Assembly: GCA_026196105.1 (NCBI GenBank)
Contig: JAPHRK010000035.1
Location: 66,341 to 110,414, forward strand
Source: Rhodospirillales bacterium
GTDB taxonomy: Bacteria > Pseudomonadota > Alphaproteobacteria > Rhodospirillales > JAPHRK01
Reading direction: 5' to 3'
Length of the DNA: 44,074 bases
Shown in pieces: positions 15,885 through 23,005 of this stretch (positions are counted from its first letter, which is position 1; every line of letters starts with the position of its first letter). The translations under genes were made by a program, and so were the position numbers. A model generated the notes under the pieces. It was not told the DNA's origin and did no database searches. It saw only the letters and a list, made by a program, of their open reading frames with translations.

Positions 15885-17459
15885 CTATTCACCAGCAACA
15901 GATTCAAGTTCAACACGAGAATCATGAGTTAGTTTTTTTTTGGAATTGGTAACATCTTGGACAAATTCACCAAGTTCTCGCCTAATTTTACCCATTTCAG
16001 TTGGTCGAGCCCAACTAACACGAATGGCATCACGCGGTATTTTTGGACGCAGATAAGGGTCGCGGTATCCAGTCAAGCGCTCTTCAGTCCAATGGACACC
16101 CAGACGGTGATAACAATCCCCAGGACGGCAAGCAGACAAGACAAGACCATCAAATCCAGCCCTGGATAAAGCGTATTCAATAAACGCAGGAGGAACCTGA
16201 GCAATACACGACATCTGAACTGTCCCTACCACATCACTCTCAAGCTCTTTTAAAGCACCACCGAACTCACACCCAAAGACAACGATTTTAACATCCCCAG
16301 TAAGGCGCTTAGCTTCAGCATTAAGTCTTGCACGAACAGCTGTCAGCGGCACATCAGGAAGATCGATACCAGTGATCAGTTCTTCGCCACGGCGATATGG
16401 GCTTGAAGAAGGGCATGCACCAGAACAGGTACCACATGCCGTACAGAAGCTCTCTTTAACAATAGCCTCAAATTCATAACTTGGATGCCCGTCCGTACGA
16501 GGTTGCATCGTCACTGCCCCGAAGGGGCAATCTTCAAAACAACGACCACAACCATTGCAGTTATCTAAATTGACGACAGCAGGAGTCGGTGCCCGATGAG
16601 GAATGATAAATGGCATTATAGATAGGACAACGGAGAAAATAATCGCCGTGGCCCACATAGCCCCTGCCCCCATCCAATCCAAGGCCGGATAAACAAATAG
16701 ATACCACCAGTCTAAATTAAGGACGACAGGAACTTTGCTCAGGTCAGCAGGAGGATGGCTCACTGCAGGAAAGACCAAAGATAAAACCATCAACAAGCCA
16801 AAAGCACCCCACGCAATAGCTTTGGGAGGGTTAATTTCAGCCCGCGCCATACGCAACAAGTGGATCCACATAACAAATAGCAAGGCGAGCGGCACAAAAA
16901 TGTGAATGAAGATCAACAGTGTAAAGAAGCGATCGCCCAGACTACCTTCACGCAGGAAGTTATTGGCAATTGGTTCGCTGAAAATTGAGAGCCAATCAAG
17001 CCATTCAAATGAAGCAATAGCCATGTATTGGGCGAGTTCGTCCCAGACCAGCCAATAACCCGTTATACCAGAGGTCAACAAAAGCCAGATAATGGGAACA
17101 CCTGTGAACCAAGCGAACCAACGCACACCATGATAACGATCCAAAGCGAATTCACGGAGCATATGGATCAGCATGGCAAAAACCATAGCGTCAGAAGCAT
17201 AACGGTGCAGGCTACGTGCAATACCCCCCAACCACCATTGATCATGAGTTAACCACTCAATGGAGTCGTAAACAACATTTACCCCAGTATCAAAGACCAA
17301 AAAGAGGTAAATACCGGTAATGGAAACAATCCAATAGAAAAACCAGCAGAGTGCCCCAAGATGGTAAACCGGGTTAAACCGCTGCCCAAAAATTGCATCA
17401 AGTAGTCCTTCAAAATACAAGAATGGGACCCTGATTCCGGTCTTTAATGCGTCTAACAA
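15885..17459 (-). CDS. Cytochrome b / two [4Fe-4S] / MvhD-like iron-sulfur fusion protein
   Basis: The 524-residue protein begins with a cytochrome b-type membrane part. The four heme ligands are visible as His85/His99 and His186/His200, each pair 14 apart as in cytochrome bc1. After two further helices come two bacterial-ferredoxin clusters (C301, C304, C307, C311 and C339, C342, C345, C349) and a domain like the MvhD/FlpD iron-sulfur subunit with C397, C418, C444 and C449. It should move electrons between the quinone pool and a cytoplasmic iron-sulfur or flavin partner. No Rieske or cytochrome c1 gene is nearby. The start is TTG 17459 with AAAGG 8 bases upstream; no ATG is available. It follows the SCO gene on the same strand. 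Confidence 0.9.
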   Translation of the reverse strand: MLDALKTGIRVPFLYFEGLLDAIFGQRFNPVYHLGALCWFFYWIVSITGIYLFLVFDTGVNVVYDSIEWLTHDQWWLGGIARSLHRYASDAMVFAMLIHMLREFALDRYHGVRWFAWFTGVPIIWLLLTSGITGYWLVWDELAQYMAIASFEWLDWLSIFSEPIANNFLREGSLGDRFFTLLIFIHIFVPLALLFVMWIHLLRMARAEINPPKAIAWGAFGLLMVLSLVFPAVSHPPADLSKVPVVLNLDWWYLFVYPALDWMGAGAMWATAIIFSVVLSIMPFIIPHRAPTPAVVNLDNCNGCGRCFEDCPFGAVTMQPRTDGHPSYEFEAIVKESFCTACGTCSGACPSSSPYRRGEELITGIDLPDVPLTAVRARLNAEAKRLTGDVKIVVFGCEFGGALKELESDVVGTVQMSCIAQVPPAFIEYALSRAGFDGLVLSACRPGDCYHRLGVHWTEERLTGYRDPYLRPKIPRDAIRVSWARPTEMGKIRRELGEFVQDVTNSKKKLTHDSRVELESVAGE

Positions 17460-17578
17460 ATTACGTAACCTTTCGAACCATATTATACCGCGAAACCATT
17501 GATTGGCCTTGGTATAAGTTCCTTATTTAATATTAGCAGTTCTATATGGTCACAGGGGGTTTTCCGCCTTGACCACCG

Positions 17579-18466
17579 TCAAACTAGTTTTTCTTTTCGT
17601 TCTTTTCGTTCTCTTTGGGTTCTACGTATAGTTCTGACCATTACCCAGGCAGGAATTATCATCACAGTTATTCCTGCAAATAGGTTGATGAAATAGGCAT
17701 AATCAAAATAATAGCGGTCAGTATCTGGGTCATAAACTGTGCAATAGAATTTTATTTTTTTGAACAGGCCTTCAGGTGTAAAAACTGATTTCTCAGTGTG
17801 GTAAATAATATCTTTGAGGGGTTCAATCAGATGTGGCGTATCAAAGGTTTCGCCATATACCTGCTTGTACACTTTGCCTTCTTTATTGATCACTGTAACC
17901 TGGGCTAAATGATCAAAACCATCAGGAGTTCGGTAAAAAAAGAATCCTAAATCATCTGCTAGCTGAGAAACATTGAGAATATCACCACTCAAGAATTTCC
18001 AGTTCTTACCACCAGCATCTTGTCTCTCAGCAAACTCACCCATGCTTTCAGGCGTATCAAAGCTGGTATCAAAACCGATAGTCAGAATATTGAATTCATT
18101 TTCTCCGAATGTCTCATTAGCAACATCCAAAGAGTGCAGCAAGCTGTCTGTTATAGTAACACAAACTGAGACACAGCTTGTATAAACAAAGCTAACTACA
18201 AGAGGCTTACCTCTGAATTCTTCTAAAGAAATCGGAGTTCCATTTTGATCTGTAAATTTAGCATCTCTGATCACGTGTTTAAGGGCGCTTTGGCTATATT
18301 TAAAAGCGGCCTTTTGATCCATATCTCTAGCATCAGGCGGCCAAGCATCTATGACTGCAGCGGGCGCAGCAAAAGCTGTACTCGCCATCATAACCGTTAA
18401 GGTAAAAACAGCAGCAATAAAGCTAGATAGGGCTTTTGCAATATTTGTTATCATCATGCTCAGCAT
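17579..18466 (-). CDS. SCO1/SenC-family copper chaperone with C-terminal membrane helix
   Basis: The roughly 295-residue protein has a signal sequence (to about residue 34), a thioredoxin-like domain with the SCO copper motif C98-x3-C102 and distal His186 (F-D-H-L), and a C-terminal membrane helix (about 255-280) followed by a basic tail. SCO proteins load the CuA centre of subunit II; a CuA subunit is encoded just upstream. Classic SCO proteins are anchored at the N-terminus, so the C-terminal helix is unusual. Start choices are ATG 18466, ATG 18457, or TTG 18478, which sits 3-4 bases after an AAAAGGAA sequence. That ribosome-site-like sequence is buried in a long inverted repeat (18481-18527). 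Confidence 0.9.
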   Translation of the reverse strand: MLSMMITNIAKALSSFIAAVFTLTVMMASTAFAAPAAVIDAWPPDARDMDQKAAFKYSQSALKHVIRDAKFTDQNGTPISLEEFRGKPLVVSFVYTSCVSVCVTITDSLLHSLDVANETFGENEFNILTIGFDTSFDTPESMGEFAERQDAGGKNWKFLSGDILNVSQLADDLGFFFYRTPDGFDHLAQVTVINKEGKVYKQVYGETFDTPHLIEPLKDIIYHTEKSVFTPEGLFKKIKFYCTVYDPDTDRYYFDYAYFINLFAGITVMIIPAWVMVRTIRRTQRERKERKEKLV

Positions 18467-18480
18467 CTTAAGTTTCAAAT

Positions 18481-18527
18481 TTCCTTTTGGGATTGTTCTT
18501 GGTCAACTAGAACAATCCCAAAAGGAA
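18481..18527 (-). promoter_or_regulatory. 19-base perfect inverted repeat covering the SCO ribosome binding site
   Basis: Bases 18481-18499 and 18509-18527 are exact reverse complements with a nine-base loop. In minus-strand RNA the 3' arm ends with AAAAGGAA, the only good ribosome binding sequence for the SCO gene, so the folded hairpin would hide it. It comes directly after two terminator hairpins. It may act as a translational gate or, with the T-rich flank on the plus strand, be a terminator of unwanted plus-strand transcripts. Confidence 0.65.
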
Positions 18528-18543
18528 TATTTCTTTTCATTTC

Positions 18544-18583
18544 TTAAAAAAGAAGGGCGCCTCCGTATACCGGAAAGGCGCCC
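18544..18583 (-). terminator. Rho-independent terminator, second of a tandem pair
   Basis: On the minus strand GGGCGCCT/AGGCGCCC arms (18576-18583 and 18555-18562) with further inner pairing are followed by TTCTTTTTT. It should end or attenuate the NO-reductase subunit transcript before the SCO gene. Confidence 0.85.
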
Positions 18584-18589
18584 CCCTAA

Positions 18590-18626
18590 AAAAAGTTGGC
18601 TGGGCAATCGGTTTAAACGATTGCCC
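18590..18626 (-). terminator. Rho-independent terminator, first of a tandem pair
   Basis: GGGCAATCG (18618-18626 on the minus strand) pairs with CGATTGCCC (18602-18610) around a seven-base loop and is followed after five bases by CTTTTTTT. It lies 13 bases after the subunit I stop. Confidence 0.7.
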
Positions 18627-18638
18627 TTACCGCAGCTC

Positions 18639-20321
18639 TTAGCTGAGGATCCAGACTTCTGACAGGTACTTCCAGTTCACGAAGTAGTAGAGAACGAAAG
18701 TTGTCAGGAAGATCAAAGCCAATACAAAGGTTCCTGGAACCGCAAGGCCAGCGCCATGACCATGACCGGTCAAAGCTTCTGCTGCTGGTGCTGCTGGAGC
18801 TTCTGCAGGAGCTGCTTTTTTCTTACCAATAATGGTAAGGACCATTTGGATACAGAAGAGACCACCGCCGATGGCTGCAATGATAGCGAACACGCCATTC
18901 AAAGCCATCATCAAGTGAGCTGCTGCTGGGTAGTCATAGGTCAACGTAGCATCTGCGAAGGTCATATCCCAGTGACGACGGGAAACACCCAAGGTACCAG
19001 CACCCATTTGGAACAGAGCGATACCAGTAACACCGATACCGAACAGGTAAGGCTGAATTTTAGCCAGACCAGGTGCCCAAAGTTCACGCTGCCATAAGGT
19101 TGGAACCAACCAATAAGACAAAGCCATGAATGCCAAGGTTGTACCGCCAGCTGTTGTAGCGTGGAAGTGACCAGGGACGTAGATGGTGTTGTGCATGATC
19201 AGGTTCAACTGCTCGGTCCCCATAACAACGCCAGTGATACCACCGAGGAAGCCAAAGATAACGATAGACAGGAAGGTGCCTGAGAATGCTGGGTTGCCCC
19301 AAGGAGCTTTCCTCAACCACTCAAATAGCCCTTTGGTGTAGCCCTTGCGGCGCTGCGCCAATTCCATAGCACCAGGAACGGTCAAACCATGCATCATGGA
19401 ACCGAATACGGCGAGATAGAAAGCGTAAGAGGTGTTGAAGATCTTGAATTCTGAAGTCAGGCCTGGTTCCACGAGAAGGTGGTGAGCAGACGCAAGCTGC
19501 AGGAACAAGATGTACATGAGGAATGCTGTACGGCAAACTTTCTCAGAAATTGGCTTCGCACCGAAGACAATAGCTGCAACAGCGTACCAGCAAGCAATCT
19601 GAGCTGAAACGTTGATCTGTTGAGAAGAGTGACCGAGGCCCCACCAGATAACCTTATAAAGAAGGGTATCTATGTAAGGTATAAGCCCTAAGGACCATGC
19701 CAATGTCGGGATCAGGATTACAGCGCCGGAAACGATAGTGTAAACAGCGATAATCGCAGCAACTATAGCACCGAAAGTAACCAGAGGAACTGATCCTTCA
19801 TAGGTTTTCTCTTTTTTCGCAATGACCAAAGTGCCGAAGAAGACAAAGCAAACGATCAGTGCACCAACGGCAAAGAGGATCAGCCCCAAGTAGAACAAGG
19901 GAGAAGCCTTCATTGGCACGTAAGAGGTGAACATAACGCTAGATTCACCCATGAGAACAGCAACGTTACCCATTGCAGCTCCACCAAGCATCAGCCAATA
20001 AGCAAGCCAACCGAATTTCGGTGTGGCCAAACGGCATTGCAAGAGAACACTTGAGCAGAAGTAAAGCAGGGCCATCTCAAAGAAGATCAGCCATACCAAA
20101 AGGATGTCCACACCATGTGCAGTCAGAGCCAGATAGAAGAGTTCAGCGTCCAGTAAGTGTACTGTCGGCCAACGTGTCAGAGCTACCAGGAGGCCAAAGA
20201 AACCACCAATGAGCAAAAACACTACGGCTGACACGGCATTCCATTTGATCAGCTTATCAGCATTAAGATCAATTTTGAATCCGGTGTCAGGACATGTGCG
20301 ATATTCGTAAGTCGCAGCCAT
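18639..20321 (-). CDS. Heme-copper oxidoreductase subunit I lacking the active-site Tyr; probable CuA-type NO reductase (eNOR-like)
   Basis: The 560-residue membrane protein has about 14 helices. Ligands typical of the superfamily are present: His69 for the low-spin heme, His231, His280 and His281 for CuB, His385 for the active-site heme and His387 for the low-spin heme. Oxygen reductases have H-P-E-V-Y at the first CuB ligand, with Tyr cross-linked to His. Here it reads H231-S-S-Q-Q235, so the Tyr is replaced by Gln. Loss of that Tyr marks NO reductases. The neighbour is a CuA subunit II, not NorC. The gene lies in a nir block without norB, so I infer reduction of NO to N2O by a NOR related to the eNOR group. 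An Ala-rich loop near residue 505 precedes the last helix. ATG 20321 lies 12 bases after the subunit II stop. Confidence 0.85.
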   Translation of the reverse strand: MAATYEYRTCPDTGFKIDLNADKLIKWNAVSAVVFLLIGGFFGLLVALTRWPTVHLLDAELFYLALTAHGVDILLVWLIFFEMALLYFCSSVLLQCRLATPKFGWLAYWLMLGGAAMGNVAVLMGESSVMFTSYVPMKASPLFYLGLILFAVGALIVCFVFFGTLVIAKKEKTYEGSVPLVTFGAIVAAIIAVYTIVSGAVILIPTLAWSLGLIPYIDTLLYKVIWWGLGHSSQQINVSAQIACWYAVAAIVFGAKPISEKVCRTAFLMYILFLQLASAHHLLVEPGLTSEFKIFNTSYAFYLAVFGSMMHGLTVPGAMELAQRRKGYTKGLFEWLRKAPWGNPAFSGTFLSIVIFGFLGGITGVVMGTEQLNLIMHNTIYVPGHFHATTAGGTTLAFMALSYWLVPTLWQRELWAPGLAKIQPYLFGIGVTGIALFQMGAGTLGVSRRHWDMTFADATLTYDYPAAAHLMMALNGVFAIIAAIGGGLFCIQMVLTIIGKKKAAPAEAPAAPAAEALTGHGHGAGLAVPGTFVLALIFLTTFVLYYFVNWKYLSEVWILS

Positions 20322-20333
20322 TGTTAGTGCCCC

Positions 20334-20915
20334 CTATTTCACGTAAATTTTGCCGAGCATGTTGTGGTGCCCGATGCCGCAAAATTCATTACAAACAACG
20401 CCGAATTCACCAGTTTCGGTGGGCGTTACGTTAAAGATCATCTCGTAGCCAGGATGAACCTGGATATTGATGTTCGTAGGCTGAAGAGACCAGCCGTGCA
20501 GCCAATCAAGAGAGGAAAGGTGGAAACGATAGCTTTTGCCTTTTTCAAGCTCAAGAATCGGATACCAGTCCCATAAGCGACCCAGCATATACACGTCACC
20601 GCTGTCAGTAGCCTTAACTACTGGAATACCAGTGTCGCCTTCTTCGCGAATTGTATTCGCAGCAACATAGGCTTCAACTTTTGCTTCATAAGCTTCGCCA
20701 ACGAATCTTTGTGAAGGGTCACTCTCAGCACCTTGGTCTGCAAGCGGAATCTTATAAGCTTCATTAGAAAGGTTTTGCTGACCAACGATATGCCAATAAG
20801 GCATCATGAAGAAGAGAATCATTGCCCAAACAAGGCAAATACCGATCCAGAGAGCTTCAGTTCTCTCTACCGGTTCATTCCACCAGACTTTCTCTGATGG
20901 GGGAAAAATAGCCAT
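20334..20915 (-). CDS. CuA-containing subunit II of heme-copper NO reductase
   Basis: The 193-residue protein has one membrane helix (about residues 22-42) and a periplasmic cupredoxin domain. The CuA site is complete: His in W-L-H-G-W and then C-N-E-F-C-G-I-G-H-H-N-M near the C-terminus, giving two Cys, a His and a Met. Subunit II receives electrons from a soluble cytochrome or cupredoxin and passes them to subunit I. Conventional cNOR uses a heme c subunit (NorC) instead, so this arrangement sets the complex apart. It lies between a 52-residue membrane protein and subunit I. Confidence 0.92.
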   Translation of the reverse strand: MAIFPPSEKVWWNEPVERTEALWIGICLVWAMILFFMMPYWHIVGQQNLSNEAYKIPLADQGAESDPSQRFVGEAYEAKVEAYVAANTIREEGDTGIPVVKATDSGDVYMLGRLWDWYPILELEKGKSYRFHLSSLDWLHGWSLQPTNINIQVHPGYEMIFNVTPTETGEFGVVCNEFCGIGHHNMLGKIYVK

Positions 20916-20933
20916 TGTGCGATCTCCTATCCC

Positions 20934-21092
20934 TTATTGACCAACAGGAATCGACATAACATCCACGATCCCCCAGATGGTGTACAGAACCGATGGAAGA
21001 GCGACGCCAATGAACAGCAGCAAGAACGGGTTGTCTAAAAGCTGTTGCATGAACGGAACAGGTCCATCCTCAGTGTTATTGGGTTCGGTCAT
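20934..21092 (-). CDS. Small single-helix membrane protein, likely accessory subunit
   Basis: The 52-residue product has a short acidic N-terminus and one membrane helix (about residues 24-45). ATG 21092 follows GGAGG, which rules out an upstream TTG at 21116. It is the first gene of the NO-reductase operon, 18 bases before subunit II. Small one-helix subunits are common in heme-copper complexes, so it may be a subunit or an assembly factor. Confidence 0.75.
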   Translation of the reverse strand: MTEPNNTEDGPVPFMQQLLDNPFLLLFIGVALPSVLYTIWGIVDVMSIPVGQ

Positions 21093-21488
21093 AATAGAAC
21101 CTCCCTCAAATCCCAAATAAAAATTCGGTTCGCCCCATATTAGGAAAGAGACTTACCAGCTAAGTGTTAAGCGGAATTAGTTTATTCTGTTGCACGGAAT
21201 TTGCCCCCCCTTGGGCGCAACCGTAAACATCTTCCCAAACAATGCTACCGCCGATTAAATCAATCTTGCATACCATCGTCTTTTTTTCGCCACATTTCCA
21301 CGAAAAAAGACATATTAGATTGCGTGATTTGACACAAAAGACCATTTTGGTCGAAAAAGGACCTTAACCTTCGTCAAGAAATCTCCCTCCTAGACGCAAA
21401 CTTTTGTCTTGTTTTTCACAGAACTGCTCCGAAGAAAGCGATTTATTTTCAATACCTTTGGATAAAATCGCTCTTTAGGTGATTATCT
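21093..21488. other. Intergenic region before the NO-reductase operon (396 bases)
   Basis: The region holds the NNR-type box at 21364-21377, a -10-like TAATAT on the minus strand at 21312-21317, and a short hairpin AGCGATTT/AAATCGCT (21437-21472) that could weakly terminate the upstream gene. A 61-codon minus-strand open frame (21160-21345) has no good ribosome site and looks spurious. No gene is seen. Confidence 0.7.
21364..21377. promoter_or_regulatory. NNR-type box before the NO-reductase operon
   Basis: TTAAC-CTTC-GTCAA is the form known for NNR sites in front of nir and nor genes of Paracoccus. A minus-strand TAATAT at 21312-21317 would start transcription near 21305, placing the box around -65 (class I). 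No good -10 is seen at the class II distance. Confidence 0.75.
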
Positions 21489-21677
21489 TCAACCATTTGC
21501 CCCAAGAAGATACTTACTCCCTTCAAAGACAATAAGGAGCATCCCAAGAAGTAATCCAAAGAAAATGACACTTCGGTAGGGAAAACGCCTGCCAGCCATC
21601 TCTTCGATTCGCTCTAATAAGGCATTCGCGATAACCCAAGCTACGATTCCAGCAGCTGTAAAATATAATAATTCCAT
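21489..21677 (-). CDS. Small two-helix membrane protein of unknown function
   Basis: The 62-residue product has two hydrophobic helices (about residues 5-20 and 37-58) joined by a charged loop E-R-I-E-E-M-A-G-R-R. Similar short proteins are common in alphaproteobacteria, as far as I recall, but no function is known to me. It lies 43 bases after the heme A synthase gene on the same strand, so co-transcription is possible. Confidence 0.65.
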   Translation of the reverse strand: MELLYFTAAGIVAWVIANALLERIEEMAGRRFPYRSVIFFGLLLGMLLIVFEGSKYLLGANG

Positions 21678-21720
21678 AACTTAATTCATTCCCTCAAACA
21701 CCTCAGATACTGCGGACAGC

Positions 21721-22776
21721 CTAGTCTTTGGCACAATTCGCTTCATGCGCAACCCAAAGAGACAGGCAAAAAACAACAACAGCCCCCCCTTGGTGGATTA
21801 CCGCAATTGACACAGGCACAACCAGTAACAAGGTGGCTACCCCCAATCCGACTTGAATCCAAATCATGCCAAAAAGCAAATTAATCGCAACTCTTCCACT
21901 TTGATGAACCTCGATTTTCCTAGCTCGCCACCATAAGAATATGACGATTACAAATAATAATTCAGCAAGAATGCGATGATTAAATTGAACCGTCGTTATG
22001 TTCTCAAAAAGGTTGATGTACAGCGGTTCCATTTGACCAAGACCATCTGGTATCAATTGTCCATCCATCAACGGGAAGGTATTGTAAGTAAATCCTGCAT
22101 CAAGTCCTGCTACAAATCCGCCAGAAAGAATGGTCACAAAAGCCCATGCCGCTACAAGAAATGCATGACCCGACAAAGAGCCTACAGAGCCTTTTGCCTG
22201 TTCTGAAGGTCGATGAAGCAGATCAAGCGCTAACCAGATAAGGTAACCAATAATAACTAGGGCTGCTCCTAAATGAGCCGTTAAGCGATATTGGCTAACA
22301 TCCGGGTTATCTACAAGCCCACTCTTAACCATATACCATCCCAAAACGCCTTGAAGTCCCCCAAGAACAAAACCAACAACAAGTTTGAGTTTCAACCCAC
22401 CGTGAACCCAACCCATGGCAAAAAAAGCAACCATAGGGATGAAATATGCAAGACCAATCGTCCTGCCCCATAAACGGTGTAGAAATTCAAACCAAAAAAT
22501 GGATTTGAAACCCTGTAAGTCCATATCAAAATTCTTTTCATGGAATTCAGGGAACTGCTGGTAATTAGAAAACTCTGCCAGCCAATCAGCTTCATTCAGA
22601 GGTGGGAACCACCCAGTAATCGGATGCCAGTTGACCATGGACAGCCCAGATTGGGTTAACCTTGTCACACCACCCAAGACAATCATGGCAAAAACCATGA
22701 CACAGACTAACAATAACCACCTCGCCATGATAATGTTCCGGCGCTGGTTAATATCCTCAACTGAATTTATGGACAT
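21721..22776 (-). CDS. ctaA: Heme A synthase (COX15/CtaA)
   Basis: The 351-residue protein has eight membrane helices in two four-helix halves, each with a pair of heme-ligand histidines (F-L-H-R-L-W-G-R, T-A-H-L-G, F-N-H-R-I, I-H-Q-G-G). It oxidises heme O to heme A for a-type oxidases. Length and motifs match the alphaproteobacterial COX15 type. It lies upstream of the NO-reductase operon, separated by a small gene and a regulated promoter. Whether its heme A serves that reductase or a separate aa3 oxidase elsewhere cannot be told. Confidence 0.95.
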   Translation of the reverse strand: MSINSVEDINQRRNIIMARWLLLVCVMVFAMIVLGGVTRLTQSGLSMVNWHPITGWFPPLNEADWLAEFSNYQQFPEFHEKNFDMDLQGFKSIFWFEFLHRLWGRTIGLAYFIPMVAFFAMGWVHGGLKLKLVVGFVLGGLQGVLGWYMVKSGLVDNPDVSQYRLTAHLGAALVIIGYLIWLALDLLHRPSEQAKGSVGSLSGHAFLVAAWAFVTILSGGFVAGLDAGFTYNTFPLMDGQLIPDGLGQMEPLYINLFENITTVQFNHRILAELLFVIVIFLWWRARKIEVHQSGRVAINLLFGMIWIQVGLGVATLLLVVPVSIAVIHQGGAVVVFCLSLWVAHEANCAKD

Positions 22777-23005
22777 TCTATATAAATACCTACATACAAA
22801 AGTTTCGGTAAATTAGAGTACTTTATCCCCTTATGAAAGTATTTGATGGCGACAACTATGAGGTTGGTCAAGGCAGGCATGCTCAAAGCAGTTTCGAAAT
22901 CTAATTTTTAGAGTGTATATTTACAAATACCGTTATGCTACAAGAAGTTACATTTTTTATACCCTGAAGATGAATGGGGGTTTTTAGAGGCTATGGATCG
23001 CATCA

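Noticed and set aside
18639-20321. Subunit I as ordinary cytochrome c oxidase (CoxA)
   Set aside because: The H-P-E-V-Y motif with its Tyr is replaced by H-S-S-Q-Q, and the gene sits in a nir block.
21160-21345. 61-codon minus-strand open frame before the NO-reductase operon
   Set aside because: No ribosome binding site, odd composition, and it overlaps the predicted promoter.
22801-22875. TTGAT-like half site before the histidine kinase
   Set aside because: Only one half matches; the second half does not resemble ATCAA or GTCAA.
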